NCBI GenBank assembly: GCA_951799425.1
Contig: OX637409.1
Span: forward strand, 23,218,501-23,282,500
DNA length: 64,000 bases
Source: Ilex aquifolium
Taxonomy: Eukaryota > Streptophyta > Magnoliopsida > Aquifoliales > Aquifoliaceae
Reading direction: 5' to 3'
Part shown: positions 1 to 35,580 of the stretch, piece by piece
Numbering within the stretch: position 1 is the stretch's first letter
How the letters are laid out: the number at the start of each line of letters is the position of its first letter
Notes under the pieces: generated by a model
Databases searched by the model: none
What the model was told of the DNA's origin: nothing
The model's input: the letters and a program-made list of their open reading frames with translations, nothing else
Translations under genes and position numbers: made by a program

Positions 1-1289
1 ATTTATGGGTACATCTTTACATGTTTAGTATTTTTAAATATCACAAAAAGTAAATACTAAATACTTGATGGTAAATATTTGCATTTTTTGTATTTTTAAA
101 TATCAAAAAATTTGAAAACTAAATGCTAATGATGTTAAATATTTTCAGTAATGTTCTTATATTTCAATTTCACCAAATTTAATATGTTAGATGATATATT
201 TTGGGCATATAATGTTTAAATGTTATTGTTTATATTTTTATAAAAAATTCATTATTTTTTTAGAATTTTTGGATCTTCTATCTAGCATTTTTTGCGTATC
301 CGCCCATACCGTGCCGCGATGGTTTTGTACTAATTTATTTCGAATTTCAAGCACACCTGCAGAAGTGATCCTTTGTTTCTATTAAGATAAGGTTTTTTCT
401 AGAGGGTGATTTATGGTGAAGGATTGACTTGCTTTTACTTTATTAAAAGATGTTTTGAAATTTCACTGTAGTGCTCTCACCAAATTGCAACAGCTCTCTC
501 TCACACCTGCATAAGTTGCCTACTGCTTGTTGATCCATGTTTGTACCTTTCTTTTATTTATCTATGTCTTATGCTCTATTAAGGAAAAATATATGGGTGA
601 AGGATCTCATTGTAAAGATTTAGGAGAAGATAGCCAGTTTGAAGTCAATTCTTCTTGGAAACAGCAACATAACAGCACATATTTCCACCAATAAAACCTG
701 TATCTTTTTTCTGGTATTGCTTGCAGCTACAGGAAATCATTCACAGAGCTACTCTTGTTCAAACTAGGCACTGTCAGCATATGGGGGCCGACAATGACCA
801 TCCCATTGATAGTCTTATTATATGCTCCTCTTTATATTAGATGCCATTGTCATTGAAAGTGATATAGAAATACAGTGCATAAGTTGCTTATTCCTTTTGC
901 CTGCCCTTGGTCATGCTGTGGATTTTCACTTCTATGCTCATTCTGATTATTTTTTGGTGCTGGATCCGTCAAATTCTCAACCAAATGTGTTCAATTATGC
1001 GATTAAATGCATCTCTTTGGTTTGAAAACATCATGTCTGCTCCTCAATTTATATAACTTATTGATTGGTATTTGTAATTTCAGCAATTTTGTGAAGTTCA
1101 CTGCTTAGAATATACTGTCCTGTATGCTCAGCAGTTGCCATAGTTGGAATCTTACATACAGCGTTTATCTTTGTAATAAACTGATATGAATTTATCCAAT
1201 ATTGTTTTGTTAAAGTTCTGGTTCGCTTTTATATGTGTTGACTAATGTTATGGAGTGCACATATAATTAGATATGGTGTTTTACTGTAG

Positions 1290-4200
1290 GGCAAGTGGGT
1301 GATGCATCTAGATCCTATTACCAGGGCCAAAGGCTAGATCCAAGAATGGCTTTAGAGAGACAAGGCCCCAAAGATCCCAGATCTCAGCCTCGTGAGGAAG
1401 ACATGGAAGTTGGGTATGAGGATAATCTCTTGTCGCAGACTTTTGAAGGTCTTGAGCAGAAATTCCTTGATGACATCATGAAGCTAAGCAAGGGACAAAC
1501 TGATGCAGAGGATGCAGAAAATGCTAGACATAGGCAGGTTAGTTTATTGTGAATTATCACCTATCTGTACTTTATTATGTGTTCAAGTAGTAAGCACTTC
1601 CGAGGTAAGTCGTTTTCTGAAAAATCCTATCGTCATACGTTCTGGCTAGATACAGAGACTAAGATTGTTATCATTTCCCATTTTGATATTGTTTTCATCA
1701 TCCATTGGTGAAGTAGGGTCCAAAACCTTCGAAGTTAGCCCCACATGTTCAGTTAGAAACTATATGCGGAAAAAACAAAAATTTCTTGTCAGGCCCAGTA
1801 ACTGCACTAATAGGGTGACGCAGACACGCAGTCACTACCTAACTTGGCTCAATCTTTTGAGAACTGTCTGGCCTCAGTTTTATTTCCAGTAACCTGTGAT
1901 TCAAGAATACGAAACTAATGGAGAGACCATTATCATCTAATCGGTTAAACATTCTCAAAGCTACTATGTATTGCAACAACTAAGGATCCGAGCAAATTTT
2001 CAAATCAGTGAATATGCCTCGATAAGTTGTAAAAAACTAGATGCACCAGTGGTCTCCAATTATACGCTTTGTCGCACTTTGGTTCTTTAATTATTAATCA
2101 CACCTATTTGGTCAAAAGTGTGTTCAAAAGAACCAATCGCTGACTGCCACTTATGTTGATAACGAAATTGGTCACGTGCTTCATGTGATTGTAATTGAGG
2201 GGCATTTGGTTGAAAAAATTGACCAGTTAGAGTTAGAGTATATTTAGATATTTAGTTTTAGGGGTAGTTTATTCGTTTACTTTATTTGTGTTACCCTACA
2301 ATATATATGACCTCTATTGTGTATTCTTACAATTATGTTGTTGCGTAGACTAAGGGTGCAAATATTATTCTCTCTTCTTTTCTGTTTTCTTTTCTTTCTT
2401 TCTTTGTCACTTTAATCATAGTTTTCATGGTATCAGAGCGGATTTCGATTCGAAACAAATTAGTGGCTTAGTAGAATAAATCAGAAGAAAATTGTGTGTC
2501 GAAGAATAGAGGGTGACGTCATCACGTGTTATGACATCATCAGTTGGAGGCATATGGGACCATCTTCTTACTTGATTTTTTATGGCTTGGTATGAGTTGT
2601 TTTTGGGTTTGAGTTCATCTGGTATGGTTTTTTAATTTTTTGAAGATTTTTCAAAAAGCTGTCCTAATCTCAGATCTGCAAGGTTTTGTGCAATTTTTTC
2701 ACTGTTTCTCCCTAAAATCTCGTCTAAGAGGTGCGACTTGGGGTTATTAATGCTTGATCGCAGGTTTTACAACATCTTGAACCATTTTGGAGGAATTTTT
2801 TTTGACTCTTTATGGCAAAAACTCTGTTCATCTTTGGCTCTTTGGCTCTCGGTTTTGGATCCTCCACTGTTTGGACTGTTTGTTGATCTGTTAGACTACT
2901 GATTTTGTTGTACATTGGGTCGCCTCTTTACTGATTTGCAGATTTGTTTTTTGTTTGGGTTACGATTGCCAATCTGTTTCACTCTGTTGCTTTTCACAAT
3001 AGGAGACAATGTGTTTCCTTCTTTTGCCAGGAATTGCAGGCCTTTGTATTGTTGCTTTGGGCTGGGCTTAGTTGTGTTCTGTTTGGACTGGGCTTTGTTT
3101 GTTGGCCTCAAGTAATTTGATTGTTGTATGTTATGTTGGTCTCAAATTTTGCTGTCGCTTTGCAGGATTGCAGTTTTCATTCCATGTTGCTAATTTGCTG
3201 GATTTTTGCTGCTGGTTTGCTCTATTTCTTCTTTGTGCTATTGCTGTTTCGTTTGGGTGTCATTGGGTCAACTGAATGTTGGGTTCACTATTGTTTGGTT
3301 GCTGGTTATTGGCCTTAAATTTGGGTCATCTGTTGATTAGTTTGTGATTTTTTCTTTACTTTGGGCCATTTGTCCTAGTTGCTGTTTAATGGCCTTGAAT
3401 TGGGCTTAATTGCTGCTGTGGTTAGGGGTGTTTTTTGTGACGAGCTACTCGGGCTAGGTTCAAATAAAACTCGGCTAGTGTTTTAAACGAGCTGAGCTTG
3501 AACAATATTTTAGGCTCGTTAGGCTCGGCTCAAGCTCGATTCGTTTATATATAAAATAGTCGAGCTACTTGGGTTTAGCTCAGGCTCGGCTCGAGTTCTA
3601 AACGAGTCGAGTTTGAACAATTTTTTAGGCTCGTTTAGAAAAACAAGCTCGTCAGGCTGGGACTCAAGCTCACAAAGCTCGGGTCGATTAACACCTTTAT
3701 GTGTGGTTGCTAGTTACCTTGGCTGCTATTGGTTTGGACTGGTCTTATCTTATGGACTTTGATCTTTTTGGATTTTGGTGGTTCTTACATTGAGCTTTGG
3801 AGATTTGGGCTCTAGATTTGGGTTAATTGCAATTATGGCTAGTGGAAACACTGACCTTCTTCTGACTATGATTGTCAATCAGTTGCAAAAGCTTCTTCAG
3901 CACCCTAATATTCTCTCAGTCTCTCTTTTCATAGGTTTGTTCATTTCGGGTCTTTCAGGTATATCTCAAACTGTTTGGGTCTTTGACCCAGGTGTTGCAC
4001 ATCGCATGGCAAGTGATTCTTCCTTATTTGTATCTACATTTTCTCCTCCATTTGTATTTGTGCTTGCAACCAATGGTACTCAAAATGATTTTGGATAGTG
4101 TTGGGTCTTTTGTTTCATCGCAACTAACACTTCCCGATGTTTATTATATTCCATAACTTACCTTGAATTTGATTCCAGTTAATTAGCTATTTGACTATAG

Positions 4201-7200
4201 ATTTTCAGTTTATTTTTCTTCTTCTGATTGTGTTGTGCAGGATCCGCGTTTTAAGCTTATTGGGATAGGCAGTAAAAAAAAAAGGGTTGTATGTGTTGAA
4301 CAAGTTGCATATTCTAGATATTATTGCCTCTTCTATTGATTTGTCTTATTTTCATTTGAGTCTACAGTCTTCTAGCTTTTATTCGTAGCAATCTCGTCTT
4401 GGTTGTATTTCTCATTCACGTTTGAAATTTTTAGTAAGTTGGATAATTTAGAGTGTCATGACATTTTCAGCTGTAGTGGATGCAAATTAGTTAAATTCAA
4501 TGCATTACCCTTTCATAAAAGTTCGACTAGCTCTCTTGCACTTTTTGATTTGGTTCATTCAGATATATGGGGACCTGCTCCTATTCCCTCTAAAAGAGGG
4601 TGTAGATATTATGTTTCTTTTATTGATGATTATACTATGTATTGTTGGGTTTATCTAGTTGAAATTGTAGAAACGGAACTAGGGTAAGAAAAGGAGAAGA
4701 AGACGAAAGAAAATAATCTGTGTGTGAGTTGTTTTGTCATACCCTCTCTTATTTATATTGAACCCTATCTTAGGTAATTACAATATTACCCAACATAAAT
4801 ATAAAAACTAAAAATAATAACTCTTAACATTTCCCGTCAAGTTGGTGCATAAAGATAAAAAATGTCTAGTTTGGAAGAAAGATTATTAAAGGTACCTCGA
4901 GACAATGGTTTTATAAAAATATTACCAAACTGATCACCAAACTTGATATATGGAGCGATAATCTCTTTTCGCATTAGGAGATCTCAAATAAAATGACAAT
5001 CCACTTCTATGTGTTTGGTGCGCTCACGAAACACTAGATTATTGACAATGAAAATAGCTGCATGATTATCACAATACATTTGCATAGGAGAAGATACACT
5101 AATACCCATATCACAAAGTAAAACACGCACCCACAACATTTCACACGCCATGTGTGTCATAGTCCGATATTCAGCCTCTGCACTTGAACATGCAAATACA
5201 TTATGTTTCTTGCTACACCAAGCACCAAGATTAGAACCCACAAATGTGCAATAATCAGAAATAGATCGTCTATCAGTACGACTACCTACCTAGGTAGCAT
5301 CAGAAAAGCCAACAATAGTCGTACATGATGAATACCGATATAATAATCTTTTCTCGGGTGTTCAGCCTCCCAATGACGCTTGTAAGGAGCATACATAAAT
5401 TGACTACTTACTCCAACTGTAAATGTTAATTCAGGATGCGTAACTGTGAGGTAGATCAGTTTATCGGTCAATCTCCGATAGTGCCCTATGTCATCAAAAC
5501 TTTCCCACTATCAGCGTCTAACCTGACTGTAGAATCCATAGGGGTGTCAACTGGATGAGCACCAAGAGTACCAGCTTCATATAACAAATCTAATACGTAC
5601 TTTCGTTGGCATAGATTGATACTTTCTTTTGATCGAGTAACTTCAATCCCTAAAAAGTAACGAAGAAGACCCAGATTTTTAGTGTGAAACTGTTTCTCCA
5701 AATATAGTTTAAACTTGCAATACCATCAAAATTATCCCCACTAATGATAATGTCATCAACATGTACAATGAGAATGATAGAACGACGCATAAACACTGAA
5801 TGATCTGAAATAGAATGCTGAAAATCATATTATCAAACCAAACACGTGGTGATTATTTTAGACGATATAGTCTTTCTTCAGGTGATATACTAATTGTTCC
5901 TTACTAGAAGTAACATAACGTGGGAGTTGAACCATATATATTTCCTCCTGTAAATTTTCATGTAAAAAAACATTCTTTATATCCAATTAACCCTTGCCAA
6001 GCACGTGGTGATTATTTTAGACAATATAGTCTTTCTTCATGTGGACATACTAATTGTTCCTTACCAGAAGTAACATAACTTGGGGGTTGAATCATGTATA
6101 CCTCCTCCTGTAAATCTCCATGTAAAAAAACATTTTTTATATCTAGTTGGTACAAGGGTCAATCACGACAAGCTGCCATCAAAATAAGAATTCTAACAGA
6201 GTTAAATCGAGCAACATGGGAAAAAGTCTCACTATAATCCACACCATATGTCTGGATGTAGACTTTGCCAACTAACCGTGCCTTCATACGCTCAATGGAA
6301 CCATTGGGATGATATTTCACAATGTAGATCTAATGACAGCAGACAAGTTGCTTACTGGAAGGAATAGAAGTTAGGTCCCATGTATGATTGTCGTGAAGGG
6401 ATTTCATTTCTTCATCCATAGCTAGTTTTCATCTAGGAGATATCAATGTCTGTTGCAAAGAATTAGGAATAAATACAAAAGACAAGGATGATGCAAAACA
6501 ACGAAAAGATGAAAAAAGCTAATGTAAGAGACAAAATTAGAAATTGGATGTTGGATACAAGTACGAGTATCTTTCCTTAATGCAATAGACAAATCAGAAG
6601 AGGATGAACTGCCTGGTGGCTGAGAGGGTAGAACCTCAGTAGAATTAGGACATTGCTGTGGAGCTGGAGTATATGGAACAACCAGTCTCTGCTTGGAACA
6701 ACGATAAAACTGCAAGGGAGGAATAGTAATAGAAGAGGATGAAGATGCACAATCTGGTAGAACAGACAACAAGAGCTCCCCGACTGGGAAAGACTAAATC
6801 TGGGAAAAGTGTATGTCCTGATGCAGAAAAAAAAGATGACTCAAAAAAGATAACATCAGCTCTGCCATAGTATCGGCGAGAAACAAGATTATAACAACGA
6901 TAATCTTTTTGAATACGAGAATATTCCAAAAAGAAAAAAAACACTTAATCGAGCTAGGTGAAAGTTTATCCTGACCCAGACCGAGAAGATGAACAAATGC
7001 GACACAGCAAAAAACACGAGGAATAAGATGAAATGTTGATTTATCAGGGTATAGTAACGAGAAAGGGGATTGATTGTCTGAAATAGGGGAAGACATGCGA
7101 TTAATAAGATAGATTGAAGTAAGAACTGCATCAGCCCACTATGGTTTTGGTACATACATGTTAAACATCAAGGCGCAGACAACATCCAACAAATGACAAT

Positions 7201-9455
7201 GGTTATGTTAAACAACGCCATTTTGTCGAGAGGTATGTGAACATATGGTTTGGTGGATTGAATATACTCAAGAACATTGTCAAACTGAATAATTTTAATA
7301 CGTATATCAAACTGAACCAAAATTTCATTATAAAAAGGAATAAAGACTTTGGGCAAATCAGATTTGTCTTTCATAAAAATTAACCAAGTCATATGAGAAA
7401 AAATATCAACAAATATTACAAAATATTGAAAACTTGAGATACTTTTGACTCTTGGAGGAGCCCAAATGTCCCAATGGATGTGACCCCGCATATATGGTTA
7501 CTCAGCCTTCCTCATCTTCTTGGATCATTGATTCAGGAGCTAGTACCCATATGTTTGGTATGTTATCTTTATTCTCTAACGTTCATTCGTCAAACTCACG
7601 TATTGTGTTAGCTGATAGTTCTTTTCGACCAGTACATGGGACTGGCGATCTCTGTCCTACTCTGTTTTCCAAAAAACACTCCAAACTACTTTGGGTAGTG
7701 CGCTGTCAATTCAATTATCATGTCATGAATAGTCCGTTCGATGCAGCCAGGCTCTGCTGTTGGTGGAAGTTTATGAAATCAACAAAACATATCTGTTATA
7801 AAAGTTCGAAGACTTCTTTGCAGAGGCAACACAACATCTGCACCTTTCAGCTCAGTAATGATATCACATAGCTCAAGCAAGGAGATCTCTTTCTTGCTGA
7901 TTACTGTGCCAAGCAGTTTTGGGGAAGAAATGAATCATTATAAGTCGTTCGTGTGATGGGGCACTGTGAAGGATGCTGAGACTTGTGCCATGATAGTGAA
8001 GAATAGGGTTATGGTTTTGCAGTTTCTGTCTGGACTGAACCCAGAGTTGAATTTGCATTTTTATTCCTAACCAGAATCTCTAGAAGGTTCATGTCTGTCA
8101 AGTTCCATTGAATATGTCCGTGAATAGTTCATTATCTATTACTGCAGGCTATGGGAGAGTGAATTTGTCAGCTGGTGTCGCCCTTTTTCAACTACCCATG
8201 ATTTTAAGATTCCTGCTCTCACATGAACAGCTACTTCACCACCCCTCTTAACCGTCTCTCTTCTTCACATACTATGAATGAACGTTCAATATTTGGATAG
8301 AATTGAGGTATTGGTAGTGATTCTATTTTACACCACATCGCGTGTATTCTGTTTTGTGGTGCTATTGAGGTACATGAAGAACATATATCTTTATTTTCCT
8401 AAATTTTGGCATAATTTAGTTTGCATGACTAGTCTATGGGCTAAAGTATGTCATCATAAAAGAATGACCCTACTTATCATTTTTGTGCCATGCTAGGACA
8501 ACTATGATCAGGATACTAGTAGCACATTTCTGCAACATCAGATAAGCGTGATAGACCAAAGTATCTTTGATCATATATAATCTATCATGGAGACCAAGGA
8601 TACTCAAGTGGCTAGTAGTTCCATCCTCCATGTGGGTGACACAAGTTTGAGTCTCAATGAAGTTGATGTTCTGCACTCACCCAAGTCGTCATATTTTTAG
8701 CATGACCAAAGTTAGAATTGTATAACAGTCAACTAGACAAGAATGTTGCAGTTGCATTATCTACCAGGGCAGTACCTTTCGAGCTCCTTCAGAACTTATT
8801 GTGTATAAGAACATGCAGGAATCTGCTGGTTTTAGTTGTTGTCCATTGCTATTTATAATGTCTTCTTTTGCTTGTCATTATCTTTGTAGTTTATCCAATT
8901 TCAAATCGTGCGAGGCCCATTGATATTGATAGTTTATGTTGTTTCCAATGCAACTTTGAATTCAATTGTCGTGCATAGAATATTTGGAGAGTGGCCACCT
9001 GAAATGAAGGAGTTTAAAAGTATTTCATGGACTCTCTTTCTTGCCTTCATGTTGAATTAAATATTATTGTCTTTGATGGTCTTATATAATATGTGCGTGT
9101 TTTTCAGAGAATAAATGCAATCAATGCACAATATGAAGAACAGTTAGCTGCACTTCGAGCACAGCATGCCAGTCATAGAGATGAGTTCCTTCGGAGGGAA
9201 TCTCATGGACGACAACAGCAGTACCAGCAGGCAATGGACCATTTCACTAGCACCGACATGGGTCCCAGTGACCCTCACGGTTATGGTGCAGCTGTAGCAC
9301 CAGGTGGAGAGCAACTTCGAGCCTATGGTGGTGATAACTACGATTCTTATAGGGAGCAGACCCGATTCCTTGGGAATACCAGGGATCGCGGATTTGAGTC
9401 CCGAGGTCAATATCCTGGGGGTCGTGTCTATGACACCGCCTCACGCTATTACTGA
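1290..9455 (+). CDS. conserved plant coiled-coil protein, last two exons (5' part outside or unseen)
   Basis: Two exons, 1290-1537 and 9108-9455, join in frame and end at TGA 9453-9455, giving about 197 C-terminal residues. The first exon starts after a TAG acceptor with two bases that complete a codon, so at least one upstream coding exon is missing. I could not identify it in 1-1289, and no in-frame ATG near 1290 makes a convincing start. The protein has an acidic stretch (EEDMEVGYEDNLLSQTF), then a helical, Glu/Gln/Arg-rich segment (INAQYEEQLAALRAQHASH) typical of a coiled coil, then a Gly/Tyr/Arg-rich, probably disordered tail ending YDTASRYY. I see no enzyme motif, signal peptide or membrane segment. 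The intron between the exons is 7.57 kb and full of retrotransposon debris. I do not recognise a named family. Arabidopsis may have the counterpart next to UBP8 (At5g22040), but that is from memory. Exon structure is fairly sure; function is unknown. Confidence 0.75.
2428..2439 (+). promoter_or_regulatory. copia primer binding site
   Basis: TGGTATCAGAGC is the canonical site complementary to the 3' end of initiator tRNA-Met. It directly follows an LTR ending in CA, so it fixes the orientation and the 5' LTR boundary of this element. Confidence 0.75.
3425..3701. mobile_element. hAT-type MITE with GCTCG-rich body
   Basis: The left end is GGGGTGTT and the right end AACACC, an imperfect inverted repeat. 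The body is a series of degenerate GAGCTCGGCTCGAG motifs in both directions, a widespread plant MITE type. The flanks are TGTGGTTA (3417-3424) and TGTGGTTG (3702-3709), an 8-bp target duplication with one mismatch, as expected for hAT. It lies inside the plus-strand copia remnant and is therefore younger than it. Confidence 0.6.
4666..4829 (-). repeat. 3' LTR of the minus-strand copia
   Basis: On the minus strand the segment begins TGTTAAGAG directly after a purine-rich stretch (GACGGGAAA) and ends with CA next to integrase sequence of the other element. It is about 164 bp and TC-rich towards its 3' end, like many short copia LTRs. Confidence 0.55.
4666..7491 (-). mobile_element. Ty1/copia remnant, minus strand (integrase, RT, RNase H, 3' LTR)
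   Basis: Reading the minus strand from 7491 down: integrase core (SSFQYFVIFVDIFSHMTWLIF, then FDNVLEY), reverse transcriptase (about 6345-5500, with KARLVGK and ETFSHVARFNSVRIL), a polymerase box VHVDD in place of the usual YVDD near 5750, RNase H (ACSSAEAEYRTM, DNHAA, RTKHIEVDCHF at 5241-4984), then a purine-rich stretch and an LTR at 4829-4666. Frameshifts and stops separate all domains. Gag, protease and the 5' LTR are missing. The RT carries a tandem duplication of about 159 bp (5843-6160). The LTR end at 4666 falls within the integrase frame of the plus-strand copia, so this element appears to have inserted there. Confidence 0.75.
7492..8110 (+). mobile_element. third copia fragment: protease and gag pieces
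   Basis: At 7510-7650 the plus strand encodes a copia protease start with intact active site (WIIDSGASTHM, then IVLADSS). At about 7960-8070 a gag-like piece (VLQFLSGLNPELN) appears in a broken frame. Protease before gag is the reverse of normal order, so the segment is rearranged or joins pieces of two elements. Confidence 0.5.
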
Positions 9456-11296
9456 CTTAATTTTGCTTTAGGTAGCATATAAAGCTTCCTCTCTGCCTTT
9501 TTGCTGTCCTAAGGTTCATTCCTCTGTGGTTGTATTTGCAGACTATAATTGCTTCACTCTCCCCTCTTAAAAGTTTTTTCTTATCCAGCTCCATGTTGAT
9601 TGTCTTCTGGTTGTAATGCTTGTTATTCTGCAGTCCATAGAGTTGGCTATTTGTCATTATCTTAGCAGTATTTACTTCACTAGTAGTGCTTATTCTTGTG
9701 TGGATTTTTTTTTTTTAATTTTTCTGGATGTACTCCCTCTTCTTCCAAGCCTTTTTTTTTTTCTTGTGAAAAAAAAGAATGGGGGTAAAGGAGAGTGTTT
9801 AAAGGCCATCCCGATAGACCCTCATTGGTGGAATCATGATGCTTCTGATCGCGTTCATTATTCCTCTCGGGAACGAATTTAGTTAAGCAACAACTGAGCT
9901 CCAATTTGGATTTCAAGACTCGAGTTTTTAACCTCAAGTTGAGAAGTTCGGTCAGTTTTCTATTGGACTACTTCACTCAGTGGTCTCTTCTTCCAAGCAT
10001 AATCACATGTATTGTTGCATATGTATAAGTGTATTGTTTTTATTGATTACTTTTATGATAGAGTGATCAAATATGATTTTATTTTTATGGGGACAATATT
10101 TTTTCTCTTGGATTATTGCTAGTATATGAATATAGGCCAACCAGAGAGAGGTAGTGACTTTTGCAAATCCATATACTGTGAATGAATAGATATCCATCAA
10201 ATGGATGTAGTGATAATGAACCACAATATTGAATAGGTTGTGAGATTGCACTTTTGCATTCAATCTCTCTAGTTATCTCTATTTTATTTTGAAAATTGAT
10301 TCGGTGTGATAATTTTTTTTTTTTCAATGGTCAGGGATATTCTGGTTAATTTATGTATATTTCGATTAATCCTCTCTTGAGTTTAGTTAAAAGCAGGTCA
10401 TTTATACTAAGACTAAGATATTAATGATGATGAATTTCTCATGGGTTAGTTTCAAGAAATTGTTAAGTTTCAAACTTTAACTTGTCTTTATTATCACTTA
10501 GGTTATCCTTACACGTGATGCAATAACATTTTACTATGGAAGTGTGATAACAACTAACTGACAATGAATGTGTGACTATTTGATATATATACGTTTGGTT
10601 AATATAAAATTATTTGGATAAATATCACTAACCCCCCTTGACTTGAGGGGTGTTTATGTAATAAAATCAAATGTCAAGGACTATGAGTGATATTTACTTA
10701 AATCCTTTGAAAGTGTGATTAAAAACAATATTAGGATATATATATATATTAGAAGTAATTCGTACTTGAAGACATGATGTAACATAAAGTAAGAAGTGAT
10801 GGAGTTGGGGGAAGAAAAATTCAATGTGAATGGTTTTGAGAGGGATATTGATAGTCATTGAATAAGTCTATTTAAAACCGTTAAATAAGATTATTAAAGT
10901 TTGTTTTATATTATACATAAAAATAAGTTTTTATCCCTTCGTTCTACTCAACCAAATTAGAGATATTGACTAGTATTACTAAGTACTAACAACTTAATCG
11001 AAAGACCGAAAGCTCCCCTAACCCATGGAGGGGAACACTTTTTTTTTTTTATTAATGCTGCTAATAAATATAATATATGCAGACTTATTATAAGTTTAAA
11101 ATAATAACAAAAATACCCCCGAAGATATGACAAAATAGAGTAAATGGGGAAAACATATTTTTTATTTATTATAATAAATATAAATATAAAATCACCAATT
11201 CCATTAGAGTCTTTGAGATACAATTATTGATGGAATATTGGCATAATCCTATATAGGATTACGTGTATCCTTAATTTTATATATCTCAGACAACTC
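9456..11296. other. intergenic region between the coiled-coil gene and UBP8
   Basis: This region holds the 3' untranslated part of the upstream gene, a SINE (9751-9984), a short hairpin repeat (10616-10703, with TAAATATCACT facing AGTGATATTTA) and AT-rich sequence with TA and T runs. I see no gene. Confidence 0.5.
9751..9984 (-). mobile_element. SINE copy 1, with 14-bp target duplication
   Basis: A 234-bp insert lies between two copies of CTCTTCTTCCAAGC (9737-9750 and 9985-9998). It has a T-run at its left end, that is, a poly-A tail on the minus strand. The body resembles the insert at 53268-53510. Long duplications plus a tail and no coding sequence fit a SINE. It sits about 300 bp past the stop codon of the upstream gene. 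Confidence 0.75.
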
Positions 11297-11304
11297 TATA
11301 AATA
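11297..11304 (+). promoter_or_regulatory. possible TATA box for UBP8
   Basis: TATAAATA lies 593 bp before the start codon, followed by pyrimidine-rich leader sequence. An AAG|GTGAGT motif near 11390 could be the donor of a 5'-untranslated intron ending before the CT-rich stretch at 11780-11810. This is inference only. Confidence 0.35.
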
Positions 11305-11889
11305 TATTCTCCAATGACAAACAAGTAATTCATATATATCTCATCTTCTCTCTCGCCAACTTCTCTACTCTTTGTCTACTTTAATTTTAAGGTGAGTATA
11401 TATATATAATATCGGATTAACTTATTGTACTGTCTTAATATATATATTGTTAACCTTTAAATCTATTTTCGTCGAATTAACTTATTAAAATATATCATAT
11501 TTTATATTATATATATACATATGAGATATGTATAAAATTTTCTGAAAATATTAAAAGAAAACATAACAGACCCATCAGGCCGTTACCAGTTTGCGTCGAT
11601 TTTCTCCGCACATGTTCCTCGGCCTGTCTTTTTTTTTTTTTTCCTTTTGTTTTTTTAAGGTTTTTGGACAACAGATTGTCTTGATTTCAAGAGAAAAAAA
11701 TATAGAAATAATTTTATTAATTTTTTCTTCCCCAGATTTCTAATTCTCTTCACAGAAAAAAGCTCCACTTGTTTCTCTGCAACTCCGCCTCTCTCTCTCT
11801 CTCTCTCTAACATGATCTACATTTCTGTAAGTCTCTTTTGCCATTTTTGAATCTGTCACACCAGCAAATACTCTCTCTCTTCCCGGAGA

Positions 11890-34642
<22,753 letters not shown>

Positions 34643-35468
34643 CATAATTTCAGAGCAATCAACTAATGAGGCTAGATTATTTCTTTTTGTCAGCTTAGTC
34701 TAACAAGCATTATACTAAAGGTAGCATTCTTTGGTCTCCGGTGCTATATAGTTGTCACTGGTGGAGTTTTCAAGATATGGAACAGAAATGAAGATTGTAA
34801 GAATAGTTTTGGTGCCAGAGACAATGTAAAATAGTCGCATCCAAGGAGGTCAGAATCATACTTCAGAGCGCCTTCAAGATTTGTAAGATTAGAAACTTGT
34901 GTAACCTCTCTTTTTCTTTTTTTACCCTAACAATTGAAAGCCGTCTGAAGAAGTTTTTTTCCCTACTATAATGTAATTTTTTAAACAATTGACGTATTCG
35001 GCAAGACAAAATTCTTGCAATTGTTTGATTGGCAATCTAAAGAATTGCATTAGCAATATTGGTGCTCTTAATTTCACCCTAACAGATGGTTTGAATTTTT
35101 GAGCCATTGAAATGTATTAACAAGAGGAAATTCTTTGAAAGTGCTTTTTGATAGGCTATTTTATCAATTGCATTCTTCAATTTTGGTGCTCATAATCTCA
35201 GTGTTGCAGTATTCATTGCTTCTTTCCTTTGTAGTTTTCTTTCCATCTAATGTCATTGAGTTCACAGGTAATCTCTATGCAGAAAAGGAAGTGAGAATCC
35301 ATTGGAGCTACACTAGGAGCTCAGTATCAGTCAGATTCAATCTTTCACTTCTTCAGGTAAAAAGGGAATCTGATCCAATGGAAAATGTAGATTTTTTAAG
35401 CTAAAAACTACATATGATACCAAGGAATGCCTCTGTTTGGAAGGTGTTTGTCGGAAATATAGTATAGT

Positions 35469-35562
35469 TCCCTTTTTTTTTTTTAACAGTGTTTACATGA
35501 AGAGGAGTGGGTGAGGTTCAAACCCGCAACCCTTAGGTCCAAGGTGGTTGGCCATTACTGAA
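35469..35562 (-). mobile_element. SINE-like insert
   Basis: A T-run at the left end is followed by a body whose minus strand contains AATGGCCAACCACC and GGGTTTGAACCTCACC, resembling tRNA A and B boxes. The flanking repeat is weak (ATAGTTC on both sides). Confidence 0.5.
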
Positions 35563-35580
35563 TCCTCATAGTTCACATTC

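Larger units (their letters stand above)
2212..4665 (+). mobile_element. Ty1/copia retrotransposon remnant, plus strand (5' LTR to integrase)
   Basis: A primer binding site TGGTATCAGAGC at 2428-2439 matches the initiator tRNA-Met site used by plant copia elements, and an LTR ends in CA just before it at 2427. The LTR start, about 2212, is estimated. Farther in, around 3975-4100, there is an aspartic-protease remnant in which the catalytic DSG has become DPG (VFDPGVAHRM). A GAG-pre-integrase and integrase segment follows at about 4430-4665 (LVHSDIWGPAPI, FIDDYTMYCWVYL). The frame then stops at the end of the minus-strand element's LTR. A hAT-type MITE interrupts 3425-3701. The element is non-coding and old. 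Confidence 0.7.
1538..9107 (+). other. 7.57 kb intron carrying nested copia retrotransposons
   Basis: The donor is CAG|GTTAGT at 1538 and the acceptor TTTTCAG at 9107. The intron holds a plus-strand copia remnant with a primer binding site, a hAT-type MITE inside it, a minus-strand copia remnant inserted into its integrase region, and a third plus-strand fragment. All reading frames are broken. Outside those blocks, 1538-2200 and 8240-9107 show no gene and no repeat I can name. Confidence 0.7.

Noticed and set aside
720-840. Possible upstream exon of the coiled-coil gene
   Set aside because: It follows a CAG acceptor-like site and is open for some 35 codons, but it has no clear donor in phase with the exon at 1290 and no recognisable protein sequence.
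6443-7155. Several overlapping minus-strand frames of 88-109 codons
   Set aside because: They fall in the degraded part of the minus-strand copia between integrase and RT, overlap each other in different frames and show no conserved motif.
9144-9444. Minus-strand frames opposite the last exon of the coiled-coil gene
   Set aside because: Antisense shadows of a clear coding exon; no family resemblance.
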